Assembly: GCA_010093515.1 (NCBI GenBank)
Contig: MU001684.1
Location: 83,503 to 147,502, forward strand
Direction of reading: 5' to 3'
Length of the DNA: 64,000 bases
From: Lineolata rhizophorae
Lineage: Eukaryota; Ascomycota; Dothideomycetes; Lineolatales; Lineolataceae
In this document: piece by piece, positions 33,222 through 45,077 of the stretch
Position numbering within the stretch: position 1 is the stretch's first letter
Layout of the letters: every line of letters begins with the position of its first letter
Made by a program: the position numbers and the translations under genes
The notes under the pieces: generated by a model
The model's database searches: none
Told to the model about the DNA's origin: nothing
Seen by the model: the letters and a program-made list of their open reading frames with translations, nothing else

Positions 33222-35562
33222 CTAATTTTCTTCGCAGGCAAACAAACTTTCAACATTGAAAAAGATGGACTCAGCTCCTTCCGGAACGATTTCGGCTTCT
33301 ATCGGTCCAGACTTGGTGTACACCACTATCGTCCCATTCGCGCCCACCTCTCCGTAGCTTACCAAAACAGTCATGTAGTCCGGATCCATCGTCGTCGTAA
33401 TCGTCGCCTCATGTCCTTCTCCCGGAGTACCCCAATAGTATCTGAACTCTTGCTTGGGCATGTCGTAAGATGGAAAGATTTCGATAGTTAGGGAAGGCGC
33501 CCAGTCGTCAGTCCACTTGTTATTTCCTTGAACGACATCGCCCCTAGGCACGATGGCGCCCTCGCGAACGTAGACTGGGATGTCCTCGAGATCCAGTCGA
33601 ATGTCGGCACTCGTTCCGCCTTCGTAAACTTCCGTCTTGTTAAAGTACTCAAGGTATTTTCCACCTTTGGGGAAATATACGGAGCGCTGAGTACCCGAAG
33701 AAACGAATGGTGCGACAAGGAACTCAGAGCCGAAAAAGTACTCGTCGGCGATGCTGAACCCGGCGTCATCGAGTGGAGCCTCGAGAAAGAGAGCGCGCAT
33801 GAGTGGGATGCCGGTTTGGGTCGCGGTATATGTGTGGGATTTAATGAAGGGGACGAGGTCGTGGTGGAGGTTTGCCGTTTGCTTGAGGATGGAGACTAGC
33901 CTAGGGCTGTAATCATACCAAGGCGTATGATTCGTACCTAGCATGAGTTCATACATTGGACTAAATGTTCTGTGGTTCCAGGGACGTTAGCAATGAAAGA
34001 CGGGATGTGGGCTGCCTATTTCCACTTACGAAAAATGCATCCACCTAGCCCAAAGCTCCTCCGTCGGATTGCCTTCTTCGCGGACATACCCCCCAGTATC
34101 AGAGCCCCATTGCGAGAATCCCATGAGGCCGGAACGGATGCCGCTTGCGACTGTATAAGCTAGCCCAGTAAAATTAGCCCACGAATCGCCGTTCCATACC
34201 GCGGCGCGCGCCCGGGATCGGTCAACAACGCTGCGGGCAAAGTTGTAGTAGCCATTTGGTCCCCACTTTGCCTCCATATTTTCAGCGCAAAGCTGCTCAA
34301 ACAGAGCCATCTGAACATTCTGCTCGTAGACGGGCATCTCATCCTCTTCGCCGCGGTCAATCTTGTAACCTTTAACGCCGAGGTCTGTAAAGTACGAGAG
34401 GCGGTCTTTGAAGTAGTCGTATGCTTCCGGGATAGACAAGTTCAATGCCGGGCCAAGGAATATTGTTGGATCTTGATTTGTGAATAGCCATTCGTTTGCG
34501 TCAGACGTATTGAAGAGTTCGGTGTACAAGAAGGCTCGGTTCGCCACCCAAACCTAGACACACTTAGTGATGCGAGGAAGTAAAAACGAAGCTTGTTCAC
34601 TGACCTGAAAATCAAACCCCCAAGAAGAGAGGTTTGCAATGAATGCATCGGGATCTGGGTAGAACTCTGGATCGAAATCGAAATTCCCGAACGAATGATT
34701 CCCGGTACCATATCTAAATGAACATGGACATTAGTATAACTTTCTTAAAAGGAGGGGTCATATACACTTACGGCCTGTCTGCAAACATGCTTGTCGCATG
34801 GATCTGATTGTAGTACAGATGATTCAGAATATCATAAAAGTTTTCTTCTGCATTTGACACACTGCCATGGAAGTCTTGTTCTGCATCGTCGCTCCAGAAT
34901 GTAGGACCGTATCCCGAATCCGGAGGCATTGTTATCCGAGCAGATAAATTGGTGTACTGCTCAATAATAGACTTGAACGGGCTAGCCTCTTCCAGAATAG
35001 GCATGATAATGTAATACGTCAGGCTGCTAGAATTAAAAATGAACCGCGCCTGCGAAGGGTCGGTAAAGTCGTAGGACCCCATGGCCAAAGTATCAGTGTA
35101 GACTCCGTAGCCTTTGCTACTCATGAAAAACGGAGCTCGCGCATTAACCCAGTTCATTCCTTCGTTGTTTGCTACCCCTTTGAGGTCAAAAGAAACATTG
35201 TTGTTGGAAAGCGCTAATGACCAGGGGTATTCCCAAACGCCAAAAATATCTTCGTCTACCGAAGTTGAAAACTGGGCGCCTACAAACGAGTTTGCGGTGT
35301 TAACATCGATTTTCGCTATTGTCGAGCTGAGCATAGCTGCCGATATTTCTCCGCTGCTATTGGTGAATTGGCCCGAGATCGAGGCTGATATAGCAGCCGT
35401 GGAAGAATTGGCTGCGCCGGTGAGAACAGCATTGTTGGCGACGAGAGTCTGATTTTCCAATTGAACAGCCAATGAGTATGGTGAAGTCCCGGTGACCGAA
35501 AGAGAATACTGGGCGACGCAAGATGTTGCGAATGCCGCTAACAACAGAACGAGTTGCGTCAT
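33222..35562 (-). CDS. Secreted GH31 glycosidase (alpha-glucosidase/alpha-xylosidase type)
   Basis: Retaining exo-glycosidase. There are four exons: 35562-34772, 34713-34605, 34553-34030 and 33969-33222 (introns 58, 51 and 60 nt), giving 723 aa. Signal peptide residues 1-17 (MTQLVLLLAAFATSCVA); an ATG nine codons upstream is less likely because it would add a charged/polar lead. The first about 270 residues form the N-terminal beta-sandwich. The barrel follows, with GYKIDRGEEDE (the catalytic nucleophile Asp in the KxDxxE context) and FSQWGSDTGGYV (the acid/base Asp in WGSDTGG). The NHTPWYD and DEYFFGSEFLVAPF segments are typical of the late barrel, and the C-terminal beta domain contains VREGAIVPRGD. 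Many N-glycosylation sites. A TATAAAA box lies about 116-122 bp upstream. Alpha-xylosidase or alpha-glucosidase cannot be separated by eye. Confidence 0.92.
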
Positions 35563-36163
35563 GTTGTATTGAAAAGTAGCACAACCCAAAACGAAGTCGG
35601 AGACAGCCCCGGCATGAAAGACGGAGCCCGGGATATGAGTGGCCCTTTGAGCTGCTTCATGTCTCCTTTGAGAAGCATTTTATACAGGTCAAATCAATTG
35701 GCGTCGGGATGGCGACGGCTAAGGTACGGAGAAATAAACAAGCACACGGGGACTTCGCGAGAACGGAGCTCGGCCATGTACATAGATGAGGAGCAAGCAA
35801 AAACCCTATTGGCCCGCTTGCCTAAATGCGCGGGCGAGAAGATCAGATCCGGAGTATCTGCCAGCCGCAAATTGGGGGCCTGAGGTTTCTACCGGGGTGC
35901 TCGGGCCAAGGCTTCGGCCAGGGTGCGGGGCCCACTGAAGAGTGACGGGATCCCAGTGCGGGGCTCGGAGAATGATCGCCGAGCTGGCCCCGCTCCTAAC
36001 CACCTAAAGCACGCGTGCTCAAGCCTCACACTGATCAGCATGGATCCTTCCTGTATACCACTCGACTTTGCGATTTCAAGGAAAAGGGCCCAACCTATAT
36101 GTCACAAATATGGACGAAACATGGGAGCTGAGATCCCTCAATAGCACATTGCGTACCCCATAG
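35563..36163. other. Intergenic: GH31 promoter
   Basis: This 600-bp interval carries the promoter of the GH31 gene (minus strand) and the 3' flank of the barrel-protein gene. No coding signal was seen. Confidence 0.5.
35678..35684 (-). promoter_or_regulatory. TATAAAA box of the GH31 gene
   Basis: On the minus strand the bases read TATAAAA, 116-122 bp upstream of the GH31 start codon, a typical spacing for an inducible fungal gene. Confidence 0.5.
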
Positions 36164-36974
36164 CTAGCTACCGAATCCAACTCCCTCAATCAACTCCCAG
36201 CATCTCCAAATCACCGCCATTGAATTCATTCTCACCGTCTTGGCCAAGTCCGTGGACATTGCGGCATCCATTTCCTCTCCAGCGAGCCCGTCGAGACTAT
36301 CGTATTCGTGGCCGACGAAGAACCCGGGTAGGTCCCTTTTCGGAGTCAAAATCGGATCTCTAGGGCCCATTTCGTACCGCAGCGTTCGCCGATATCCCGG
36401 AACTTTGGTGAGCAAGGGCAGGTGCTCATCCTCGTAAAACATGTGGTACGTGCTTTCATCCGCAGGGGACATCTCCACTGTCAGGAGATACTTCCCAGGT
36501 TCTATTGCGACTCCGTTATCAGTTATCCTCCGAAATCGAACAGAACGTACAAGCCAGAGTGAGACGAATTCTATACTTACGGACGCCAACGCCTTTCGGG
36601 TCGAAATTCTGTATCAACTTGAAGTTACGGGCGTCATAGTCTCCCATGGACTTGACCTCGCCTTCTGGGAGGAGATCCGAATCCAGTCGCAAGTTCCGAT
36701 ACTCCTCGGTATCGATTGGCGTCTGGTGATTGCTCTGGCACATCGCCAAAAAGTTTCTGCTTTTCTCCGCCTCATCCTTGGGAGGACGGACTCCAGACAA
36801 AGGTGGAAAGTTGTGCAACTCCCGATAGAAAGCTGCGCGCGTCGCCACGCCAGATTTCACGAGGTCAGGTAGCCGTTCCTTGGTGCAAAACTCGGTCCAT
36901 AAGTCATCGCCAATATCCGGCCGTGAAGGCCGCGAGTTGACACGGAGCAAGTATGGTGAGGGCTTTTCTGGCAT
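36164..36974 (-). CDS. Dimeric alpha/beta-barrel (EthD-like) protein
   Basis: Exons 36974-36581 and 36501-36164 with a 79-nt intron (GTAAGT donor, AATAG acceptor) give 243 aa. The splice joins DPKGVGV to QPGKYLLTVEMSPADESTYHMFYEDEHLPLL (split), a classic ferredoxin-like half with the E/D-E-H-L-P-L motif of EthD/dimeric-barrel proteins. The N-terminal half (LLRVNSRPSRPDIGDDLWTEFCTKERLPDLV) is a second, more diverged copy of the same fold, so the protein is a two-domain barrel. Members of this fold act as cyclases, monooxygenases or unknown small-molecule enzymes, often in secondary-metabolite clusters. No signal peptide. It lies between the GH31 gene and the ABCC exporter, all on the same strand. 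Confidence 0.78.
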
Positions 36975-37758
36975 ACTGCAGGTTGATCAAGTGATGAAGT
37001 ATTCAGCCGGGTGATGGATCTGCAACGATATGAGATAGGCTTAAACCAGCACAGCTCCACATGTAAAAAGACGAGGAATCACGACAGCCAAGTAACGCAT
37101 AAGTATTCGATAAAGATTGCGAATTGCAATCCATAGAGCGAAATTGCTCGCCCTTATATGCTTCGATGGTGTGTTGGTAGAATGCGGGGTGGACGCCGAC
37201 CACAAATGCCGGGATTTACCGGTGTCTGGTGATATTTTATGATGGCGGAATTCAGACCAGCCTAGAACATAATATAGAGTTCCGACTTGTGATTTTACTT
37301 TTGATGCTAGGAACCTAATTTTCTCTTTTCTCATATGTTGACTAACCCATGATAGAACCTCGTGATACAAACAATTGGTATCATGTTTACTAAAATAAGG
37401 TCATTTGTGTAACCACGCGCAAGTGTACTTCTTAAATTCTAGCTTCTTTGGCCAAACGAATTATTCGAAAGTATTTATTTATCAAAAAACAATATTTCAG
37501 TACTTAGATTTTTGGACAAATAAACAGAGTGAAAATTTTGGCAAGTAGTCCTGAGCTTCTAGGTTTCTCACTTCTTATTTGCGTATATAAACCATGTGAG
37601 TTGGTCTATAAAAGTATATTGTTGCGTTACAAGCAGAACTTTCCTAATATTACCGTCCTATGTATATCATTATTGCTCTACCTACCCCATGCAATTAAGA
37701 ATGTTGTACTCTTTAAATGTGCAATTTCCGGGACACAAAACGCTAGTGACCAATTAAC
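36975..37758. other. AT-rich intergenic block
   Basis: This is markedly more AT-rich than the rest of the window, especially 37200-37750. It holds the promoter of the barrel protein gene and the terminator of the ABC gene. No repeat structure or coding frame was recognised. The composition could be ordinary spacer or the remains of RIP-mutated DNA. Confidence 0.5.
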
Positions 37759-40700
37759 TCATTTCTTCCTTTGAGCCTCCACTAGCGTTTTAAACAATGA
37801 CCCCTGAGTGGCCATCAATGTCTCCGGCTCGCCGACTTCAACAATCCGTCCCGTATCCATGACAACAATACGATCGAAATCCAGAATGGACTCCAGCCTA
37901 TGTGCGATAGCAAGAACGGTGCGATCGCCAAAGGCTGAGCGCAGAATGTTTTGCATACGTTTTTCCGTCTGGGTGTCGACGCTCGAAGTCGCCTCGTCGA
38001 GCACAACGATGCGTCCGTCCATGACGATGGCGCGCGCTAGGCAAAAAAGCTGCCTCTCCCCATGAGAGAGCACGCTATCGACATCCTTCATTTCCCAGTC
38101 TAGCACAGCCGCCTCGTCTTTGTCTTCGCCGGCGGCTGCCGCCAGTCTATTCCATAGGCCGACTCCTTGCAGGGCTTGCACTAGCTTCGAGTCCGGAACG
38201 TTAGACCTGTGCAGCGATGGGAGCGGAGTCGGCGATGATGAAGTCTCTGATATCCATGGTGCAAGGTTGTATCGCACCGAGCCTCGAAGGAACACTGAAT
38301 CTTGCGGTAGGGCCGTGACCTTAGCGCGAAGCACTTCTAACGGGATCGAGCTGAGTGGGATGCCATCGATGGCAACCTCGCCATCTGCCACTTTCAAGAG
38401 CCCGAAGAGCGTAGCCACAAGACTAGACTTGCCGCTTCCGGTGCGGCCGCAAATGCCGACTTTCTCTCCCGGACGGATGCGTAGGTCGATGCCGCGTAAT
38501 ACATCCTCGCCGCTTTCACTGTACCGTGCAATGACGCCACGATACTCGACAGAGCCGCTTGAGGGCCAAGATGCCGGCGGTTCCGCCTTGGGAATGCCTG
38601 GGTCTTCTTCGGGAGGTGTCGTCAAGACGAAGCGCCTGATGCGGACGATGGCGCCCAAACTGGTCTCCAGATCTGTCCAAGCAGTAACAAGCTGGCGCAT
38701 CTCGATGCCTAGGTCCATGATGTTGACGAGCGCCAAACCAAGGTAACCAGGATCAATACTGCTGCGAAGCGCCGTGGCCGAGCCAACAACGACGATGGCT
38801 ACTCCCGCGATCATGAGTTCGAGAACGAGCTTGAGCCAATTCTGAATGGAGAACAAAAGATAGTAGGGAACTTGAGAGCGATTGAGTAGCTCGGTGTTTT
38901 GTCGCTTGTAGGAGTCTAACCAGCCAAAAGTCCGAATGGTACTCAGCCCTTCCAGAGTCTCTAGGAAATGGGTACATAAAGGAGCTTTGGCTTCGATATC
39001 CATGAGCCGGACTTGCCGCGATGTGCGGAGATATATACGCTGTATCATCCATGCGATGGCGCCGAGGATTGGCATGATGGCAGCGACCGGTGGTGTTGCG
39101 GCGATGAGGATCCCGAAGTTTGCCAGAATTAAGCCGATAGCATCAGTCGTGTTTGACCAAGAATAGGGGAGTTGACTGTCGACGAGCAAGATGTCTTGAG
39201 AGAATCGATTTGTGATAGATCCAACGTCGGTGCTGGCTATGAACGAATAAGCAGCATTCATCCATGATTGGAGAAGGTTGCTGTGAAGGGCAGAACTGGC
39301 TCTCAGTAGGAAAGCGAAGACAAATTGCGCGATCCATAAGCTGGTCGCAGCGATGCTAGCAATTGTGATAACGACAAAAATGGCCAAATTTTTGACCGCA
39401 CTAGAGCGCGAGCCATCCGTTGACTCAGCCCACATCTTAAGCCAGATGAATTGCATAGTGGATAAGATCACTGAGACGCTCTGTAGGATGAAATAGCAGG
39501 TCAGTGTGGTCCGCCCCACGACACGAAGGAAATAAAGGAGACTTTGGATATCCCCAGTACGACGAGTCTGATCCGTTTCCTCCTCATTCTGATCATTACC
39601 CGACGCGTCTCGACATGCTCGGTGCTTCGATCGAGGGGAATTCGTGCTTTCGTGGTCTTCATCGCCACCTTCCGCTTTTGAGTGTTCGTTTTCCTGAACC
39701 TTGATCTCCCGTATGAAATCTGCCTTCGTCCGGAGGCCTGAATAAGTTCCTTGCTCCAAAATACTCCCGTTTGCCATAACGACGATTTCATCAGCTTCAG
39801 ACACTACGCGCGTCGAGTGAGTCGCCAAGATGACAGTCGTGCCCGACTTCCGCAGGACTCCCCGCCTGCCAAAAACGCGCTCGAAAACCAGCTTCTCCGT
39901 CGTGTTATCCAGACCAGAAAGGACGTCATCGATCAACATGACCGGCCGGCGGGAATATAGCGCGCGAGCAAGCGAAAGCCTGTTTTTCTGTCCTCCGCTG
40001 AGAGACACACCGCGAGAGCCGACCAAAGTCGCATCTCCGCGGTCCAACTCCGCAAAGTCCACATCGAGACCGCAGGCCCAGGTAACGGTAGTATACCAGC
40101 GCTCATCGAATTCGCTTTCCCCGATGATGTTCTCACGGAGACTGAGATTACGCAGCCAAGGGGTCTGCGAACAGAAACCCATACCTCCTGGTGGTCTGTC
40201 GATGGCCCCTTGCAGAAGCGTGGTCTCACCGGCAAGGGACCGAAGCAACATTGACTTGCCCGATGCTATCTGTCCAATGACGATGGTCAAGGCGCCGGTA
40301 CGAAGCTTGAGGTTGATGCTTGTAAGAAGCGGCCGTCCGTGTTCAAAGCCAAAATTCGCACTCTTAATTTGCACGGCATATTGGCGCTCTTCCTTTCCAG
40401 TGTCATTGCGAAGAGGTCGCATTTCAATAGAGTCTGATTCATGACCAAATGTAAGAGTAGAGGCGTCGTTCTCCTGTAGCGCGTCGGGTTGGGACTCTTT
40501 TTGGAGGTACTTTTGGATAGCTTGGGCCGATGCTACCCCATTCTGAACTACCTGTATATGCTGCAGAACAAAGAGCATTGGCGTCGTTACAAGTTTGAGA
40601 GCGGAAAGGGAAGCAAAGAGATCCTCGAACTTCATCGTCAACTGTCCTGTAGAGAGTCCGATGATGGCGAAGACCAGGTAGGCAAACAAAGTCGCGATTT

Positions 40701-42367
40701 GGAAAAGACTATTGGCTGCAAGGGCAAGTCAGTACTGAACTGCAGCCGAGACGGCTAGTATGAACACCTACATATAGCCAACACCCAAACCAGCAATCTG
40801 AATACATTCCTGACATAGCAGTCAGTAATCTGCAGACACTCTTCGCCCGAGACTGTCCGTACCTATACTTGACCAGCTCCTTTGCTCGAAGGTCTGCCAG
40901 AGTATTCTGCACGACCTGGACCAAGCCCAGCATGCGGATACCCTTCATGTTCCCCGCCGTCTGCGCGAACTGCGACACCCTCACGCCGGTAGCAGTACCC
41001 CAAGCCGCCTGCCTCACCTTTACATTCTTGCTGATAAGCAGGGTAGCGAGCACTGCCGCCAGCGTCGCGAGCAGCGGCGCCAAGAACGACACGCCCAGGT
41101 ACGTGTAAAGAATGTACGAAGCGACCGCCGAACTGATGGCGAGCGCCCAAATATCATGGACGAACTTGAAGCCGTTGACGACCTTCTCGACCTCCACGTT
41201 CATGAGAACGGTGGCGGCGCTGAGGTTAATGTCTGTGGAAGGTATCTCGAGCGCTTTATGGTAGATGGCCGATATGAGGCAGCCGCGCAGTTTGACGTTG
41301 AACTTTGCGACGCCCTGCGCGTGCCAGCTAGAGAAGACGGCGAGGAGAGTGTAGTCGAGGGCGAAGGCGCCGATGAGACCGTATCCCATGTTCCGCGTCT
41401 GTTCCGAGTCCGGGCGGCCAATGAAGCTGATCATTGCGGCGATGAGAAAAGGCTGAGCAATTTCTGTGCCGGTGGTGAGCAACCTTGGAATACAAGGCAG
41501 AAGAAACTCTTTCCTCAGAACCGTCAGAAGTACCCGAAGTAATGCGTAACGGCCGGTTTTTTTAGGATAGCGAGTCCACGACTGGCGGAATTCAGAACGG
41601 ACATCTCCGGAAAGAAGACTGTCGTCGACTGAAAGAAGATCTTGCGGCGTAAGGACTTTGCGGTAGCCTTGCTGGAAAAGCTTGTTCAACCAGATGAACA
41701 AACGCGTTTCAAACAGGCCCATTGCCTGCTCAGGAGGCACTGACTTCGCGTGGCTGTTGCTCAGGAGATCCGTCTTGCCCAGGGACTCCAGTAGCAGCAT
41801 GAGTGCGGCGAGAGTAGTGTGCATGGAGGTCGACACGATGAAGGATGACGGATAGTCCATTAAGCACAAGGTTCGTAAATGAACCGCGTCACAGGCTAGC
41901 ATTGTTAGTAGAAAGAACTGAAGTAAGTGACTTGGCCTTATGGCCCGAGTGTGTTCGAGTCGAGAAAGAACACCAATCATGACGGAGCCAAGGAGCTCGA
42001 CGGTGGCCGCTGCAATAGACGCACGCGTCCTGAACTGGGCCACATCGCTCCATAGCACGAGCAGCACAATACTTGAAGCCGCATATAGGACACTCGAAAT
42101 CTAGCTACGCATTAGCGAACGCGGATGAGTGATTTGAGATGAGACAGAATAACATACGAATTTCAGCGTTCCCAGATGACCTCCTTTAGCAATCCTGCTT
42201 CTGCGTCGTCTCAGAGTGACAAGACGCAGAGGTGCCAAAAGCAAGAACGCCGCCTGGGGTAGGAGCCCTAAGATGCTCTCCTCAAATAGCAATGTGAAGT
42301 CGAATCCCCCACGACAGGATCCCACCGTCGGCCCAAACGAGCCATCGGTTGGGCACGGGTGACTCAT
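37759..42367 (-). CDS. ABCC-type (MRP-like) ABC exporter
   Basis: ATP-driven exporter of conjugates, drugs or metabolites, in the plasma or vacuolar membrane. Four exons: 42367-42158, 42100-40863, 40809-40772 and 40715-37759 (introns 57, 53 and 56 nt; exon 3 is only 38 nt), giving 1480 aa. Layout is TMD0-TMD1-NBD1-TMD2-NBD2. The start at MSHPCPTDGSFGP is preferred over an upstream ATG at 42421 that would translate an A/T-rich leader. NBD1 has GQIASGKS (about 648, Walker A), LSGGQKNRLSLARAL (about 734) and VMLIDD (Walker B). NBD2 has GRTGSGKS (about 1250), the variant LSHGERQ (about 1378) and IVVLDEATSSVD (about 1400). NBD1 lacks the catalytic Glu after Walker B (Asp instead), as is common in ABCC proteins, so NBD2 is probably the hydrolytic site. 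The family is certain, the cargo is not. Confidence 0.93.
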
Positions 42368-45077
42368 ATCAATGAAAAAAAAAATAAAAAAAAAATCGAT
42401 ATTCCAAAGTTCCAGAAGCAATGGTTATTCTTCTCCTGAATGTCAAACTGACGACCACGAAAGGTCCGACAATTGAGGGCAGACGACCTCAATAATTAGT
42501 CAGTCCAAGGTAACATCCAGTCGAACGAGACTCGCGTCCTTCTTACGAGGCAAAAACAGCCCTGAAAGCGCGTCAGTCCCTTGACGCGAATTATCGAACG
42601 CACTCCCCAGTGACGGCGACGGCGACGGCAACGGCGACAGTCCTCGACCAGGCAGCAGCGAACGCGCGGGCACTCTCCCCAGAAAGTGGGCAAGTTCACC
42701 GACAACTTAGCAGGGAGGTCGACCGCGTATACATGTACGCAACTCGTCGCAGAGGGATCAGCAACCTGCATGCCGCTCGTCCCCAGCCGCCTACTAGAGA
42801 GGTAGGTATACCCCACCTACAAGGACAAGCAGGCTCGTACGGAAAGCACAGGTTCTACGCAGTAAGCAAGCGAGGCGAATCCTCCCATATCAATCGTATC
42901 GCGCGCGTCGCTTTGAGTGTCACGCTACGCGGCCACGCAACGGCCTAGCTACCAGGGGTTCTTGAATCGGAAGCTTCACTGTCCTGCCGGGGTTATTTGT
43001 TCGCTCGGCGATAAGTGCTCACCCAGAGAGCTCCCATCCACGAAGCCCCCATCCATCCACCCATCCTGTCCCAGGTACAGGCCCGCAGCCTCGAGCCTCG
43101 CACGCCCCACCCGCGCAGATCCTACCTCGTCGTCCGGGGTTTGCGACCAGGGGTGTCGTGGATTACTGGGGTCGTCGTCGTCGTCGGCGCGTGTGCGTGT
43201 GTGGTTGTCTCCAAACCCCCTCCCCCTCCCCCACACCCCCCCCAGAGAAACAGACGAATAGCCACGCGCCTCGCGCCTAGCGACCTGCTGTTTCGGGCCC
43301 GGCGCCAAGCTGAAAAAGCCGCGAGTCCCGCCGTCGTGGGAAAAAAAGAAACAAGAAAAAAGTCTCCATGGAACGCCCTAGCCCAACTTCGAAGTGCCTG
43401 CCTGCCTGCCTGCAGGGGCTCTAGCTCGAAGAGTCTCAAGAGGCTTAAAACTTACTAGGTGTTGCTTAGGTAGGACGTTACCTAGGTTTGAGGCTGCGAA
43501 AATCTTGGCTCGGGCCCCGGATCGTGCCGTTTTATTGGTCAGGAAGTCTGGGAAATCTCCATTTAAATTCTATCTCTTCGCCCCGTGACTCGAAACCCAC
43601 CCAGGGGTTCCCAATTGAGCAGGAGCGACACATCGGTAGTAGCTAGAGCAGTGAGACACGCAAGGCAGTCGGCAAAGCAAAAGTACCAACAATCAGAAAG
43701 GCAGTGAGTGCAAATCATACATACAGTGACACTTTAACATGGGCAACTCGTACGCGCTCGACCTTTCCGGTGACCATAAGTATAGTAGCCAAATCACTTC
43801 GTTCCCGAGTTGCCACTGTCTCACTAACAGGGACCGTTCAGGCCATTTCACCAAAACCTTGAAGCACTGCCAGCAGACCTGGGGAGAAATTCATCAAGAT
43901 GCAGGCAAAGCAAACTTGCAGAACAAAGGCTGTAGTATATCTTTACTCCAAAACCTAGGCGCCACAAAAGGGCCTTGGGGCAGAAGCAACAACAACCAAT
44001 CGTATCCAATCAGATGGCCGGGGAGCTTCCTGAAGGAAAACCACTAGGGGAAAAATAAATGTCAACTCTGTCGTTAAGAAATAGTCAAAGGCCCGTCGCC
44101 GCCGGGGCCTAGAATCAGCCAGCCCAAATAAGTTTCAACCCCGCTCAAACAGAAAGGTAGGAAAATGGGGAGCCCCCCGATTCAATCAGTCAGATCATCA
44201 ACTATGGCTTGGAGCGGCCCGACCCGCCAGCCCAACGTCATGGAAACAAAAGAGATACGAACAATTAAAAAGCGCCCGCCTAGCTTAAGAGGATGGAACT
44301 GGCCTGGAATCATTAACAAGAAAACCCCCGGTAAAAGGAAACTCGGAAAAAGGAAAGACATTGGTGAGCGGAAAGCGCTGGAGACATGGAGCCTGACAAA
44401 GAAAGGAGGCTGCTCGATCCAGGAATGGATCAGGAGGAGATGTATGGATAGATTCTCGAGGATGTGAGTCTGAAGCCTAACGGATGGCTTGAGATGCGGA
44501 GTAGATAGTAGGTGATGGCTAGTAGACAGCAGCAAGCGGGAAGACGGAGGAAAACATCAAACATATGGTGGTCTCACCCGCTACGCTATTAAGAAATAAG
44601 GCAAAACGCAAAAGATATCCAAGTATGGTCACCGAAAAGTTAGAAATTCGGCATGAATGATCGAACCCTTGCAACCCCTTGCGAGAAACCAGAACAAGAC
44701 CAAACCAGCCGACGGGTAGAAAAAACGTGACAGCTCTGTAATACTTTTTTGTCGAACCAAAAACCACACGGAGCCAAATCAAAAAACAGAGAGAATGACG
44801 GAGAGAAAGCCTCCGGCATCAATAAGCGCGCACCCCAATGCTTAGCCCATACAACAATGAACGCCAATGACTCCAATGATTTGCAGGAATATAAACCATT
44901 CCTGCTCCCGCGTTCCCCGGATACAGTTGTTTGTGAAAAGGAACGGATGGATTGTATCGTAATCGACGCCGGCGCTCTCGATGGGCATTAGGTATAGTTT
45001 CGAATGAGGTGCGTGGAATGATGGTGCTCGAAATGAAGCTCTTGAGTAGAAAAGGGAAAGCGGCCGAGGAAAGGAGG
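42368..45077. other. Intergenic, 2.7 kb, no supportable gene
   Basis: This is the upstream region of the ABCC gene and 3' flank of the G-alpha gene. It includes A-rich runs near 42376-42396, CCTAGGTA-type motifs near 43456-43490 and two short open frames at 43739-44047 and 44165-44467 with random-like translation. Nothing is convincingly coding. Confidence 0.5.

Noticed and set aside
40709-40862. ABCC gene read as two separate genes split at about 40.7-40.9 kb
   Set aside because: Two short introns and a 38-nt exon restore one continuous frame with the expected end of TMD1, so this is one gene, not a broken pair.
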